Numbered from the stretch's first letter, positions 16,686-27,501 are shown. The stretch: DNA of 64,000 nt from Pseudomonas sp. SLFW (GCF_009905615.1 NZ_JAAAKW010000010.1:1-64000); one strand, 5' to 3'. Made by a program: numbers and translations. The notes: a model not told the origin generated them from the letters alone.

Positions 16686-17632
16686 GAACGAATGCCCCAA
16701 GCGAACGGGTCTTCCTCATCCAGCAATAGCGTGGCTTCGGCGCTGATGTAGGCGCGACCTCGGATGGTCGGGATGATCCGGTCGCCCATCTGACGCTCGC
16801 CGTGCTGCCACTGGAAGCTGCCTTCGAACTGGCTGCCGATCACACTGGCCTGTTGCCAGAGCGCACCGGGTTCGAGCTTGCCGTCGGCGGCCAGGCACGC
16901 CAGTTTGGCGCTGGTGCCGGTGCCGCATGGGGAGCGGTCATAGGCCTTGCCGGGGCAGAGCACGAAGTTGCGGCTGTCGGCGTGATCGTCGTCGGCGAAC
17001 AGTTCGATGTGGTCGATGATGCCGCCGTCTTCGCCACGAATGCCTTGGTTTTCCAAAGCCTGGCGCACTTTCCAGGTGTAATCGGTCAGGGCGTCGAGGT
17101 TGTCGCCGGTGACGCTCAGGCCGTGGTCAGCGATGAGGAAGAACCAGTTGCCGCCCCAAGCGATGTCACCGGTCACGTTGCCAAGGCCCGGGACCTCGAC
17201 GATGAAATTCTTGCGATAGCGATAGGAGGGCACGTTGTTGACGCTCACCGAGCGGTCTTCGTGGAGGGTGGCCTGCACCGTGCCCACGGGGGTTTCGATG
17301 CGATGCACCCCCGGTCCGATCTTGCCCAGATGCGCCAGCGACACCACCAGCCCGATGGTGCCGTGGCCGCACATGCCGAGGTAGCCAGCGTTGTTGAAGA
17401 AGATCACCCCGGCACAGGCCTCGGGGTCCACCGGCTCGCACAGCAGCGCGCCGACCAGCACATCGCTGCCCCGAGGCTCCAGCACCGTTGTCGCACGCCA
17501 GTCATCGAATTCATCCGCCAGCACTTGGCGACGTTCCGCCATGCTGCCCTTGCCGAGGTCGGGGAAACCGTCGAGCACCAGCCGCGTGGGCTCGCCGCCG
17601 GTGTGGGAATCGAGGATCTGGATGCGTTTCAT
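16682..17632 (-). CDS. lhpA: 4-hydroxyproline 2-epimerase (Cys/Cys type)
   Basis: A 316-residue proline racemase superfamily member. Both catalytic cysteines are present: Cys88 in MCGHGTIG and Cys236 in DRSPCGTGTSAKLA. It converts trans-4-hydroxy-L-proline into cis-4-hydroxy-D-proline, the substrate of the dehydrogenase encoded directly downstream. The start MKRIQILDSHTGGEPT at 17632 matches the family N-terminus; the frame to 17749 reads through a REPIN and is not used. It is the first gene of the dehydrogenase operon. Confidence 0.93.
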   Translation of the reverse strand: MKRIQILDSHTGGEPTRLVLDGFPDLGKGSMAERRQVLADEFDDWRATTVLEPRGSDVLVGALLCEPVDPEACAGVIFFNNAGYLGMCGHGTIGLVVSLAHLGKIGPGVHRIETPVGTVQATLHEDRSVSVNNVPSYRYRKNFIVEVPGLGNVTGDIAWGGNWFFLIADHGLSVTGDNLDALTDYTWKVRQALENQGIRGEDGGIIDHIELFADDDHADSRNFVLCPGKAYDRSPCGTGTSAKLACLAADGKLEPGALWQQASVIGSQFEGSFQWQHGERQMGDRIIPTIRGRAYISAEATLLLDEEDPFAWGIRS

Positions 17633-17687
17633 GGAATCACCCTCAAGCAGCATGAGATAGCGCTGATCTCTCGGCATACGCCAATCC

Positions 17688-17777
17688 CTGTAGGAGTGAG
17701 CTTGCTCGCGATCACGGTGTGTCCGCACCGGATAAGCAGCTGGCAGCACCCAATCGCGAGCAAGCTCACTCCTACAG
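17688..17777. repeat. REPIN, class A
   Basis: The arms GTAGGAGTGAGCTTGCTCGC and GCGAGCAAGCTCACTCCTAC lie in inverted orientation. It sits between the GntR regulator gene and lhpA, which are co-oriented with a 265-base gap. Confidence 0.93.
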
Positions 17778-17897
17778 ATCAGTGGCCGCGCCTCAGATCA
17801 ATGTCGAGTTCGTTGTCAATCAGATTGGCGGGAATACAGGCAAGGGTCTTGACCGATTTCGTCCCGTGAAATGACGAAATCGGCACAGTCGCGGGTG

Positions 17898-18581
17898 TCA
17901 GATTTCGCTGAGCACGGCATTGGGCAAGTGAGCGTAGAGGGTGCGACATACGCCAATGATGTGGTGCTCGATCAACTCGGCCGCCTTGTCCACGTCTCGT
18001 TCGGCACAGGCCTTGAGGATTTCCCGGTGCTCCAGATCGGCCCGCTCCTTGCCTTCGTCAAAGCTCATCTGCACACGCAGGTAGCGTTCGACCTTGTCGT
18101 GAATCGAGCGAATCATGTTCAGCAGAAACGGCCGTTGTGCCGCTTCGTACAGGCAGGTGTGAAACGCCCAGTTCAGCTCGGCCCAACGCCCGATGTCATC
18201 GTCACCCACGAACTCGTCGCAGATGGCGCTGGCGCGGTCGATCTGCGCCTGGGTCAGCCTTGGCACCGCGAGACGAATCGCCTGCACTTCCAGCAATACC
18301 CGCACTTCGAAAATCTGCGCCAGTTCCGGCTCGGAAATCCGCGTGACCACCGCGCCCTTGTTGCGCTGGAACTGCACCAGGCCTTCGGCTTCAAGGCGTT
18401 TCAGCGCTTCCCGGACCGGGATCTTGCTGACGTTGAACACGCGGGCGATGTCGTCCTGACGGATCGGCTCGTCCTCGGCGAACTGGCCGGAAATGATCGA
18501 CTCGCGCAGGAACGTGGCGATGACCTCGGACGCGGAGGGCGCAACGCCGAGGTTAGGGGCGTCAGAAAGAAGGAAAGGCAC
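17898..18581 (-). CDS. GntR-family regulator with FCD ligand domain
   Basis: A 227-residue regulator. The N-terminal winged helix (residues about 15-85) includes FNVSKIPVREALKRLEAEGL, the GntR recognition helix. The C-terminal all-helical FCD domain (about 90-215) ends in HIIGVCRTLYAHL and has histidine and aspartate positions typical for metal-dependent effector binding. The start is a GTG at 18581. It is the natural local regulator of the hydroxyproline genes; GTATAC palindromes at its own promoter, at lhpC and at the importer are candidate binding sites. Confidence 0.92.
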   Translation of the reverse strand: MPFLLSDAPNLGVAPSASEVIATFLRESIISGQFAEDEPIRQDDIARVFNVSKIPVREALKRLEAEGLVQFQRNKGAVVTRISEPELAQIFEVRVLLEVQAIRLAVPRLTQAQIDRASAICDEFVGDDDIGRWAELNWAFHTCLYEAAQRPFLLNMIRSIHDKVERYLRVQMSFDEGKERADLEHREILKACAERDVDKAAELIEHHIIGVCRTLYAHLPNAVLSEI

Positions 18582-18611
18582 GCGAGAGACTCAGGCAATG
18601 GCGAATGTCGG

Positions 18612-18627
18612 ATATTGTATACGACGT
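18612..18627. promoter_or_regulatory. Putative GntR operator upstream of its own gene
   Basis: ATATTGTATACGACGT lies 31-46 bases before the gntR start, centred on GTATAC. It fits autoregulation. Confidence 0.55.
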
Positions 18628-18673
18628 CCGATTTGTGTCGCGCTGTGTCTGCGTGCCGCGCACGAAAAAAAGA

Positions 18674-19345
18674 TCAGTGGTTGGCGGTATACGACAACAT
18701 CATCGACAACTGGCACAGCGGGCGGCCACTTTCGGCGTGCCACTGATTGAACGCCGCCTGCACCGCCGCCTGATCGCGCTGGCTACTGGGCACTTTATCG
18801 ACGATCTTCTGTGCATTGAGCGCTGCCACCACATCCTCGCTGGGGATGAAGGTGTCCTTGCCGACCATCCGCAGGAAACGCGGCGCCGACAGCCCGCCCA
18901 TCTGGTTGCCGTGTTTGGCCAGGTAACGCCACAGGCCGACGATGTCCGTCACCGGCCACTCGGCGATGAAGTGGCCGAAGCCGCCGTGTTCCTTGGCGAT
19001 ATCGAGGATCAGTTGGGCATTGCGCGGCACGCTCTTGAGCTTGCCGAGGTGGCGAATGATCCGCGCATCCTGCATCAGCCGCTCCAGGTGATCGGCGCCC
19101 ATCAGCACGACTTTCTCCGGATCGAAACCAAAGAACACCTGCTCGAACGCGGGCCATTTGGCATCCACCAGACTGTGCTTCAAGCCCGCACGAAAGACGC
19201 GCAGGGCCATGGTCGACAGGTAGCGGTCGTCGCTGATGGCCTTGAGCTTCTTCGGGGTAGCGGGGGTGGGCAGGTGCGCTTCGAGCGCGGCGGCGGAACC
19301 AAAGCGGTTGAGGCAGTATTCATTGAGCCATTTGTAATCTTGCAT
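18674..19345 (-). CDS. DNA-3-methyladenine glycosylase I-like protein
   Basis: A 223-residue all-helical protein resembling the Adenine_glyco (TAG, PF03352) family, with helices such as LKSVPRNAQLILDIAKEHGG in the helix-hairpin-helix region. TAG removes 3-methyladenine from alkylated DNA. The N-terminal cysteine/tryptophan zinc motif of classical TAG (CxWC) is absent; the protein begins MQDYKWLNEYCLNRFGS, so it belongs to a divergent branch and its activity is uncertain. The start at 19345 is preferred over an open frame that enters the class C repeat. Its 3' end overlaps a GTATAC palindrome. Confidence 0.75.
   Translation of the reverse strand: MQDYKWLNEYCLNRFGSAAALEAHLPTPATPKKLKAISDDRYLSTMALRVFRAGLKHSLVDAKWPAFEQVFFGFDPEKVVLMGADHLERLMQDARIIRHLGKLKSVPRNAQLILDIAKEHGGFGHFIAEWPVTDIVGLWRYLAKHGNQMGGLSAPRFLRMVGKDTFIPSEDVVAALNAQKIVDKVPSSQRDQAAVQAAFNQWHAESGRPLCQLSMMLSYTANH
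18682..18697. promoter_or_regulatory. Fourth GTATAC palindrome, in the 3' end of the glycosylase-like gene
   Basis: TGGCGGTATACGACAA includes GTATAC about 105 bases upstream of the gntR start. It lies within coding sequence (codons for Ser-Tyr-Thr), so it may be chance. Its closeness to the site at 18612 suggests a second operator for the GntR promoter. Confidence 0.35.
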
Positions 19346-19390
19346 GCCCTCTCCAAACCAATTACGTAAATGCGGACGAATTAGATCCGT

Positions 19391-19524
19391 TGTAGGAGCT
19401 GGCTTGTCCTGCGACCGGCGACGCAGTCGTCGTAAGATCAAGCACCTCGGTGTATCAGGCAAACCGTGTGCCCACCTTTTACGACGGGTTCCCCGCCGAT
19501 CGCAGGACAAGCCAGCTCCTACAG
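19391..19524. repeat. Long REP-like palindrome, class C (GTAGGAGCTGGCTTGTCCTGCGA)
   Basis: The arms TGTAGGAGCTGGCTTGTCCT and AGGACAAGCCAGCTCCTACA are near-perfect inverted repeats of over 20 bases. Inside, CGGCGACGCAGTCGTCGTAA and TTTTACGACGGGTTCCCCGC continue the pairing in part. It is related to the element at 3512-3648 and lies between the DUF2069 and glycosylase-like genes. Confidence 0.85.
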
Positions 19525-19537
19525 GTGGCGCTCTGCG

Positions 19538-19951
19538 TCATGCGCCTTCGCCGGATAATTTGCGGTTGAGTTGAAACCGCCAGCGCGCATACAGCAACGC
19601 GCTGGTGAACACGGCGAGGCTGGCGAGCATTTCCAACACACCGAACCCGGCACGATTGGGATCGAACGCGGCCAGTGCGCCTTTGATGAAATACAGGTTC
19701 ACCACGAAACAGGCCCACGAATGCCCCCGAGGGCTGCCGACGAACATGCCGGGCGCCAACAGAATCAGAGGCACCAGTTCAATCGCGAGAATCACCCAAG
19801 GCCGCGCGCCATGCAGGTCGGCAATGACCAGGTAATAAACGCCCAGCAACGCGATCAGTCCCAAAAAGCACGACAGCGCCGCCACCCGGCTCCAGCGAAC
19901 CCGAGGTTCCAGCCAGTCCAGCAGGGGCAGCACTTTGGGCTTTTTAGCCAC
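19538..19951 (-). CDS. DUF2069 family membrane protein
   Basis: A 137-residue inner-membrane protein with four hydrophobic segments (about residues 22-45, 50-72, 77-95 and 100-122), matching the DUF2069 family found next to wrbA in Pseudomonas. The function is unknown. The start overlaps the end of wrbA by eight bases, so it is translated from the same message. Confidence 0.88.
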   Translation of the reverse strand: MAKKPKVLPLLDWLEPRVRWSRVAALSCFLGLIALLGVYYLVIADLHGARPWVILAIELVPLILLAPGMFVGSPRGHSWACFVVNLYFIKGALAAFDPNRAGFGVLEMLASLAVFTSALLYARWRFQLNRKLSGEGA

Positions 19952-20549
19952 GGGAAGGTTCCAGCAACAGCGCGGTCTTGGCCAGACGCTGACCCAGCGC
20001 GCGACACAGCGTGGTCTCGTGCTGATCCAGCGGACGCTTGCCGTCGGCCCCCGCGTGATGGCTGGCGCCGTACGGCGTGCCGCCGCCGCTGGTTTCGATC
20101 AGCGCTGCTTCACTGTAGGGCAGACCGGTGACCAGCATGCCGTGGTGCAGCAACGGCAGCAGCATCGACATCAGCGTGGTTTCCTGGCCGCCGTGCAGGC
20201 TGGCGGTCGATGTGAACACACTCGCCGGTTTGCCGACTAACGCGCCGGTCAGCCACAGGTTGCTGGTGCCATCGAGGAAGTATTTCAGCGGCGCCGCCAT
20301 GTTGCCAAAGCGGGTCGGACTGCCCAGCGCCAGGCCCGAGCAGTTCTTCAAATCATCGAGGGTCGCGTACAGCGCGCCGGTCTCTGGAATGCTTGGCGCC
20401 ACGGCTTCGCATTCGGTGGAAATCGCCGGGACGGTGCGCAACCGCGCCTCCATCCCGCCCATCTCGATACCCCGGGCAATCTGCCGCGCCATTTCACTGG
20501 TCGAGCCGTTGCGGCTGTAAAACAGCACCAGAATGTAGGGCGCGCTCAC
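19944..20549 (-). CDS. wrbA: NAD(P)H:quinone oxidoreductase WrbA
   Basis: A 201-residue flavodoxin-fold protein. The FMN phosphate loop YSRNGSTSEMARQIARG is at residues 10-26, and GSPTRFGNMAAPLKYFLD and GGTPYGASHHAG are WrbA hallmarks. It reduces quinones by two electrons and protects against redox cycling. The start is a GTG at 20549 that overlaps the arsC-like stop as GTGA, so arsC-like, wrbA and DUF2069 form one translationally coupled operon. Confidence 0.95.
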   Translation of the reverse strand: MSAPYILVLFYSRNGSTSEMARQIARGIEMGGMEARLRTVPAISTECEAVAPSIPETGALYATLDDLKNCSGLALGSPTRFGNMAAPLKYFLDGTSNLWLTGALVGKPASVFTSTASLHGGQETTLMSMLLPLLHHGMLVTGLPYSEAALIETSGGGTPYGASHHAGADGKRPLDQHETTLCRALGQRLAKTALLLEPSRG

Positions 20550-20899
20550 GGCAGCAGCTCCAGGATCTTCTCTGGCGGACGGCCGATCACAGCCTTGTCG
20601 CCTGCAATCAGGATTGGCCGTTCGATCAGCTTCGGATGGGCGGCCATGGCGTCGATCAGTCCGTCGTCGCTCAAGCTGCTGTCAGCCAGGTTCAGGGTTT
20701 TGTATTCGTCTTCGCCGGTGCGCAGCAGGGCGCGGGCATGGATGCCCAGCTTGCCCAGCAGATCACGCAATTGCGCGGCGCTTGGCGGGGTTTCGAGGTA
20801 GCGCACGACGGTCGGCGTCAGGCCGCGTTCTTCGAGCAATTCCAGCGCGCCACGTGATTTGGAGCAGCGCGGGTTGTGATAAAGCGTCAGATCGGTCAT
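20546..20899 (-). CDS. arsC: Arsenate reductase (glutaredoxin-coupled) ArsC/YfgD-like
   Basis: A 117-residue thioredoxin-fold protein of the ArsC family. The single catalytic cysteine is in NPRCSKSRGAL (residue 12), followed by the conserved segment RYLETPPSAAQL. With glutathione and glutaredoxin, ArsC proteins reduce arsenate, but this chromosomal copy is not in an ars operon and, like YfgD, may have another role. The start MTDLTLYHNPRC at 20899 is firm; the longer frame has no family match. Confidence 0.88.
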   Translation of the reverse strand: MTDLTLYHNPRCSKSRGALELLEERGLTPTVVRYLETPPSAAQLRDLLGKLGIHARALLRTGEDEYKTLNLADSSLSDDGLIDAMAAHPKLIERPILIAGDKAVIGRPPEKILELLP

Positions 20900-21001
20900 T
20901 TGCGGGTCGCATCTTTCGTGGGGTGGCGGGTATTCTACAGGCGTCTCGGTAAAGACCAACATCAGGTCCGCATCGCGTTTTCAACGAAAGGAACAAGCAT
21001 C

Positions 21002-21469
21002 ATGGCAAGGCGGTTGGCAGCAGCGGTAGCGCTTATCGGGAGTGTGTTGCTCAGCGGGTGCGGCGTGGACCTGGGCACTGATCAGAACGGTCAGAAAGTC
21101 GCCAGTGATCGAATCGACAAGCACTGGCTGGTAGTCAATTACTGGGCTGAATGGTGTGGCCCTTGCCGCACGGAAATTCCGGAACTGAACGCACTGTCCG
21201 AGCAGTTGAAAGGGCAGAACGTCAGCGTCTTCGGGGTCAACTTCGACAATCTGCAGGGTGAAGACCTGAAAAACGCGGCCAACGCGTTGGGGATCAAATT
21301 CACCGTGCTCGCCCAAGACCCGGCCGAGCAATACGACATCCCCAAAAGCGAAGCGCTGCCGGTGACTTACATCATCGACGACAAGGGCAAGGTGCGTGAG
21401 CAGTTGATGGGCGAACAGACGGCGGCGGGCGTGACGCAGAAGCTGGCGGAGTTGAAAGGGAAGGGTTGA
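21002..21469 (+). CDS. TlpA-like thioredoxin-fold lipoprotein
   Basis: A 155-residue protein. The N-terminus MARRLAAAVALIGSVLLSGC is a lipoprotein signal with Cys20 as the acylation site. The redox motif WCGPC (Cys52, Cys55) and the cis-proline region LPVTYIID near residue 120 define a TlpA/ResA-type disulfide reductase acting in the periplasm on the membrane surface. The target is unknown. It is divergent from the arsC-like gene. Confidence 0.9.
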   Translation: MARRLAAAVALIGSVLLSGCGVDLGTDQNGQKVASDRIDKHWLVVNYWAEWCGPCRTEIPELNALSEQLKGQNVSVFGVNFDNLQGEDLKNAANALGIKFTVLAQDPAEQYDIPKSEALPVTYIIDDKGKVREQLMGEQTAAGVTQKLAELKGKG

Positions 21470-21486
21470 TAGCTGCTGCAGATTAC

Positions 21487-21577
21487 CTGTAGGAGTGAGC
21501 TTGCTCGCGATAGCGCTGTGTCAGGCGCTGCGTTCGTCACAGAAAAAACGTAATCGCGAGCAAGCTCACTCCTACAG
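21487..21577. repeat. REPIN, class A
   Basis: Inverted arms TGTAGGAGTGAGCTTGCTCG and CGAGCAAGCTCACTCCTACA sit between the convergent TlpA-like and META-domain genes. It is the only visible structure in that gap and could serve as a transcription stop for both. Confidence 0.93.
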
Positions 21578-21584
21578 TCGGAAG

Positions 21585-21989
21585 TCAGTTATCTTCCAGC
21601 CAGAACCGCAACGGCAAACCCTCGGCAGGCCACAGCTCCAGCTGCTCAACCTCCGACACGTCCCAATGCTGAACCTTGCCCAACGCTTCGAGGAACCGGT
21701 GTTCCTGCTCCATCAACGCCGGGGCGCAGAGTTTGTGGGTGCTGCCGACCGGGCCGAAGGTGATCGTGTCGCCCTCCAGCCGATACCCGGCGAACCAGTG
21801 ATTGCAGCCCGCATTGCCATACGCCCGGCCATCCTTGCCCAAGGTCATGGTCAGGTGGCTGCTATCGATCAATGGACGTTCCCCGATCCACTCCAGCACG
21901 TATCCGTGGTTACGCTTGAGGGCGTCGGTGTCGGCGGCGCAACCCGACAGCAAGGTCGCGGCCATCAGGGTCAGCCAGAGCGTTTTCAT
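21585..21989 (-). CDS. META-domain lipoprotein
   Basis: A 134-residue protein. The lipoprotein signal MKTLWLTLMAATLLSGC places the modified cysteine at residue 17. The rest resembles the META/HslJ domain (GYVLEWIGERPLIDSSHL ... GNAGCNHWFAGY). HslJ-type proteins are outer-membrane linked and tied to stress or novobiocin tolerance in E. coli; the function here is unknown. The start overlaps the upstream gene as ATGA. Confidence 0.85.
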   Translation of the reverse strand: MKTLWLTLMAATLLSGCAADTDALKRNHGYVLEWIGERPLIDSSHLTMTLGKDGRAYGNAGCNHWFAGYRLEGDTITFGPVGSTHKLCAPALMEQEHRFLEALGKVQHWDVSEVEQLELWPAEGLPLRFWLEDN

Positions 21990-22423
21990 GCAGCGTTCTT
22001 GGCGCAGGCCGGGCACAGGTGGTTCTCGCCGACGGTCTTCCAACCCAGATCGGCGATGCGCGCGGTGGCAGCGGGCTTCAGTGCTTTCTTGCCTTCTTTG
22101 GCGTCGACCATGAACTCGATGTCCTGCTCCTTGCCACAGCCGTTGCAGTTGACCTTCCACTGGTGGATTGCCAGCTCGGTGAACGCCGGGCCGTTGGCCA
22201 CCGCGACCCACTGGCCGGGCGGGTTGATCAGGTGACGGACTTTTTCGACGTTCAGGCGCATGTAGAGGTCTTTGCTGCCTTTGACGGTGACGAGCAGCAC
22301 GTCGTCGTGCTTGATCGAGCCACCGTTGCCGGTCACTTGGTAGCGACCGATCGCCAGGCTGCGGCATTCGATCAGGGTGTGGTGCGGGGTCAGCATGCTG
22401 TAGCGAAAATCGTGTTCGGCCAT
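21986..22423 (-). CDS. Conserved hypothetical protein with two CxxC pairs
   Basis: A 145-residue soluble protein that I recognise only as a Pseudomonas conserved hypothetical. Cysteines in CNGC (about residue 105) and CPAC (about residue 139) would make a zinc ribbon. The rest is beta-rich, with KHDDVLLVTVKGSKDLYMRL. It overlaps the downstream META lipoprotein gene as ATGA, so they form a two-gene operon. The start MAEHDFRYSM at 22423 is preferred over 22447. Confidence 0.8.
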   Translation of the reverse strand: MAEHDFRYSMLTPHHTLIECRSLAIGRYQVTGNGGSIKHDDVLLVTVKGSKDLYMRLNVEKVRHLINPPGQWVAVANGPAFTELAIHQWKVNCNGCGKEQDIEFMVDAKEGKKALKPAATARIADLGWKTVGENHLCPACAKNAA

Positions 22424-22516
22424 GGGGGTCTCCAAATAGGCGCGCATGCTAACACTTTAGAACTGAACTGCCCGCGCCGGGCGACGGCCGAGCGCAGCGC
22501 AAGGGTGACTCATGAC

Positions 22517-22620
22517 CTGTGGGAGCGAATTTATTCTGGGCGGCATACCGACGAAGGATGGATCAGGGATAGAGATGTGCCGTCTGTCCGTCCGCTTCGC
22601 GAATGAATTGGCTCCCACAG
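22517..22620. repeat. REPIN, class B, degenerate left arm
   Basis: The right arm CGCGAATGAATTGGCTCCCACAG is close to class B. The left arm CTGTGGGAGCGAATTTATTC lacks the following CGCGA. It is located between ldhA and the CxxC protein gene. It appears to be a decaying copy. Confidence 0.75.
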
Positions 22621-22632
22621 GGTGATCGGCGT

Positions 22633-23616
22633 TCAGACCAGATTCTGCGGACTGCCACTCGCCCAGCCCGCAATGTTCTCCAGCGTCGTCCGCGCAATCG
22701 CGCCGAGCGCCTCGCGGGTCAGGAAAGCCTGATGGGCGGTGATCACCACATTGGGGAATGTCAGCAACCGCGCCAAAACATCGTCCTGCAACGGCAAGTC
22801 CGAACGGTCCTCGAAAAACAGCTGCGCCTCTTCTTCATAGACGTCCAGCCCCAGATAACCCAGCTGACCGGATTTCAGCGCGCCGATCAGCGCCGGGGTG
22901 TCGACCAGCGCGCCGCGCCCGGTGTTGATCAACATCGCGCCACGCTGCATTTGCGACAGCGATGCCTCGTTGATCACATGCCGGGTGTGTTCGTTGAGCG
23001 GGCAATGCAGGCTGATGATCTGCGCGTGGGCGAGCAGTTCATCCAGCGGCAAATAGCGTGCACCGAGCGCTTCGACCTGCGGATTGGGAAAGGGATCATA
23101 GGCCAGCAGTTGGCAGCCGAACCCTGCCATGATCTTCGCAAACGTGGCGCCGATCTGCCCGGTGCCGACCACGCCCACCGTCTTGCCCACCAGATCGAAC
23201 CCGGTGAGGCCGTGCAGGGTGAAGTCGCCATCGCGGGTGCGGTTGTAGGCGCGATGCAGCTGGCGATTCAGCGCCAGAATCAACGCCACGGCATGCTCCG
23301 CCACCGCATGGGGCGAGTAGGCCGGTACGCGCACGACGCTGATGCCCAGACGCCGGGCGGTCGGCAGGTCGACGTGGTTGAAACCCGCTGAGCGCAAGGC
23401 AATCAGCTTCGTGCCACTTTCGGCCAGACATTCAAGGACTGGCGTGCTCAGGTCGTCATTGATGAAAGCGCACACCACCGGGTAACCGCTGGCCAGTGCC
23501 ACGGTGTCAAGCGTCAGGCGTGCGGGCTGGAAGTGCAGGTCGATGCCCCCTGGGTTTTTTGCGGCGAGGAAGCTGTCGCGGTCGTAGGTCTGGCTGCTGT
23601 AGAGGAGGGTGCGCAT
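22633..23616 (-). CDS. ldhA: Fermentative D-lactate dehydrogenase (2-hydroxyacid dehydrogenase)
   Basis: A 327-residue NAD-dependent D-2-hydroxyacid dehydrogenase. The NAD motif GVVGTGQIGATFAKI is at about residue 150, and the catalytic Arg/Glu/His set is seen in LINTGRGALVDT and VVITAHQAFLTREAL. It reduces pyruvate to D-lactate. Its place next to gacS is as in other Pseudomonas. The start MRTLLYSSQTYDRDSF at 23616 matches the family; the ORF to 23631 adds five residues. Confidence 0.92.
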   Translation of the reverse strand: MRTLLYSSQTYDRDSFLAAKNPGGIDLHFQPARLTLDTVALASGYPVVCAFINDDLSTPVLECLAESGTKLIALRSAGFNHVDLPTARRLGISVVRVPAYSPHAVAEHAVALILALNRQLHRAYNRTRDGDFTLHGLTGFDLVGKTVGVVGTGQIGATFAKIMAGFGCQLLAYDPFPNPQVEALGARYLPLDELLAHAQIISLHCPLNEHTRHVINEASLSQMQRGAMLINTGRGALVDTPALIGALKSGQLGYLGLDVYEEEAQLFFEDRSDLPLQDDVLARLLTFPNVVITAHQAFLTREALGAIARTTLENIAGWASGSPQNLV

Positions 23617-23657
23617 GGGGGTTCCTTCCAACGGAGTTCATGACTGACACTGCACCC

Positions 23658-23748
23658 CTGTAGGAGTGAGCTTGCTCGCGATAAGGGTTTGTCAGTCTAC
23701 AACGCTGTCACTGAGAGATGGCCATCGCGAGCAAGCTCACTCCTACAG
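23658..23748. repeat. REPIN, class A
   Basis: Inverted arms GTAGGAGTGAGCTTGCTCGC and GCGAGCAAGCTCACTCCTAC, in the gap between gacS and ldhA on the same strand. Confidence 0.93.
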
Positions 23749-23777
23749 TGACACTGCTTATAGGCAATTGACCCACA

Positions 23778-26531
<2,754 letters not shown>

Positions 26532-26769
26532 ACTTTTTCTCCGGCAATCTCGTTCATATGCCCACGTCTTGCGCGTGATTGCAGCAAGACCTGCGCCAGG
26601 GTTGCCTTTCGACCTTGGGTAATCTGCGCAGTGTAGCCACTTGCGCGCGGGCCTTCCCGGCTAAATGGTCAATACAGAACGCTCCTACGCACATCTCCGA
26701 TCAGTCGCCATTGCCGACCAGCGCGCAATCACCAATAATCGCCGCCTTGAGAATCAATCGCAGACGCCA

Positions 26770-27501
26770 ATGAATCCCGCCAGCATCCACCGACCGAGCA
26801 TACTCGCCATTGAAGACGATCCCGTGCTCGGCGCGTTCGTCCATGATCAACTGGACCGTTGCGGCTTTCACGTCACCTGGTGCCAGAACGGCTCGGAAGG
26901 GCTCGAACGTGCGCAGAAACAGGTCTTCGACGTGGTGCTGATGGATATTTTGCTGCCAGGCATGAACGGGTTGGACATCCTCATTCACCTGCGTCGTCGC
27001 CATGCGACGCCCATCATCCTGATGTCGGCGTTGGGCGCTGAAGCGGACCGCATCACCGGCTTTCGCCATGGCGCCGACGATTACCTGCCCAAACCGTTCA
27101 GCGTCGATGAGCTGCGGGTGCGCATCGAAGCCATCCTGCGGCGGGTTGAACTGGAGCGCCGTTTCAACACCGTGATCGACGTACCGGTGGCACTGAGCAT
27201 CAATGAACTGACGTTCGACGAGGGCCTGTGCGATGTCACCTTCGGTCGCAAGGCCGCGCAGTTGACCCGCAGCGAATACCGCCTGCTGGAAACCCTGTGG
27301 CGCAACCCCGAGGACGTACTGAGCAAACCCTTCCTTTATCAACATGTGTTGCAGCGCGGGTATTCCCAGCATGACCGCAGCCTCGACATGCACGTCAGCC
27401 AGATCCGTCGCAAGCTCAAGGCGATTGGCTACGAAGCGCATCAGGTGCGCACGGTGTGGGGCAAGGGCTACGTGCTGACGGCGGCGGAAGCGGATGCCTG
27501 A
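26770..27501 (+). CDS. OmpR/PhoB-family response regulator
   Basis: A 243-residue regulator divergent from gacS. The receiver domain has Asp59 in VVLMDILLPGMNG and acidic IEDD at residues 14-17. A winged-helix DNA-binding domain occupies about residues 140-238 (RSEYRLLETLWRNPEDVLS ... VRTVWGKGYVLT). The start MNPASIHRPS at 26770 is preferred to 26665. It overlaps the following kinase gene by eight bases and is clearly its partner. The signal and targets are unknown. Confidence 0.93.
   Translation: MNPASIHRPSILAIEDDPVLGAFVHDQLDRCGFHVTWCQNGSEGLERAQKQVFDVVLMDILLPGMNGLDILIHLRRRHATPIILMSALGAEADRITGFRHGADDYLPKPFSVDELRVRIEAILRRVELERRFNTVIDVPVALSINELTFDEGLCDVTFGRKAAQLTRSEYRLLETLWRNPEDVLSKPFLYQHVLQRGYSQHDRSLDMHVSQIRRKLKAIGYEAHQVRTVWGKGYVLTAAEADA

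Noticed and set aside
14235..16751. 838-codon open frame on the plus strand
   Set aside because: It lies antisense to the dehydrogenase alpha, gamma and beta genes, which have clear motifs and overlaps. The translation is Arg/Gln/Pro/His-rich, typical of shadow frames in GC-rich DNA.
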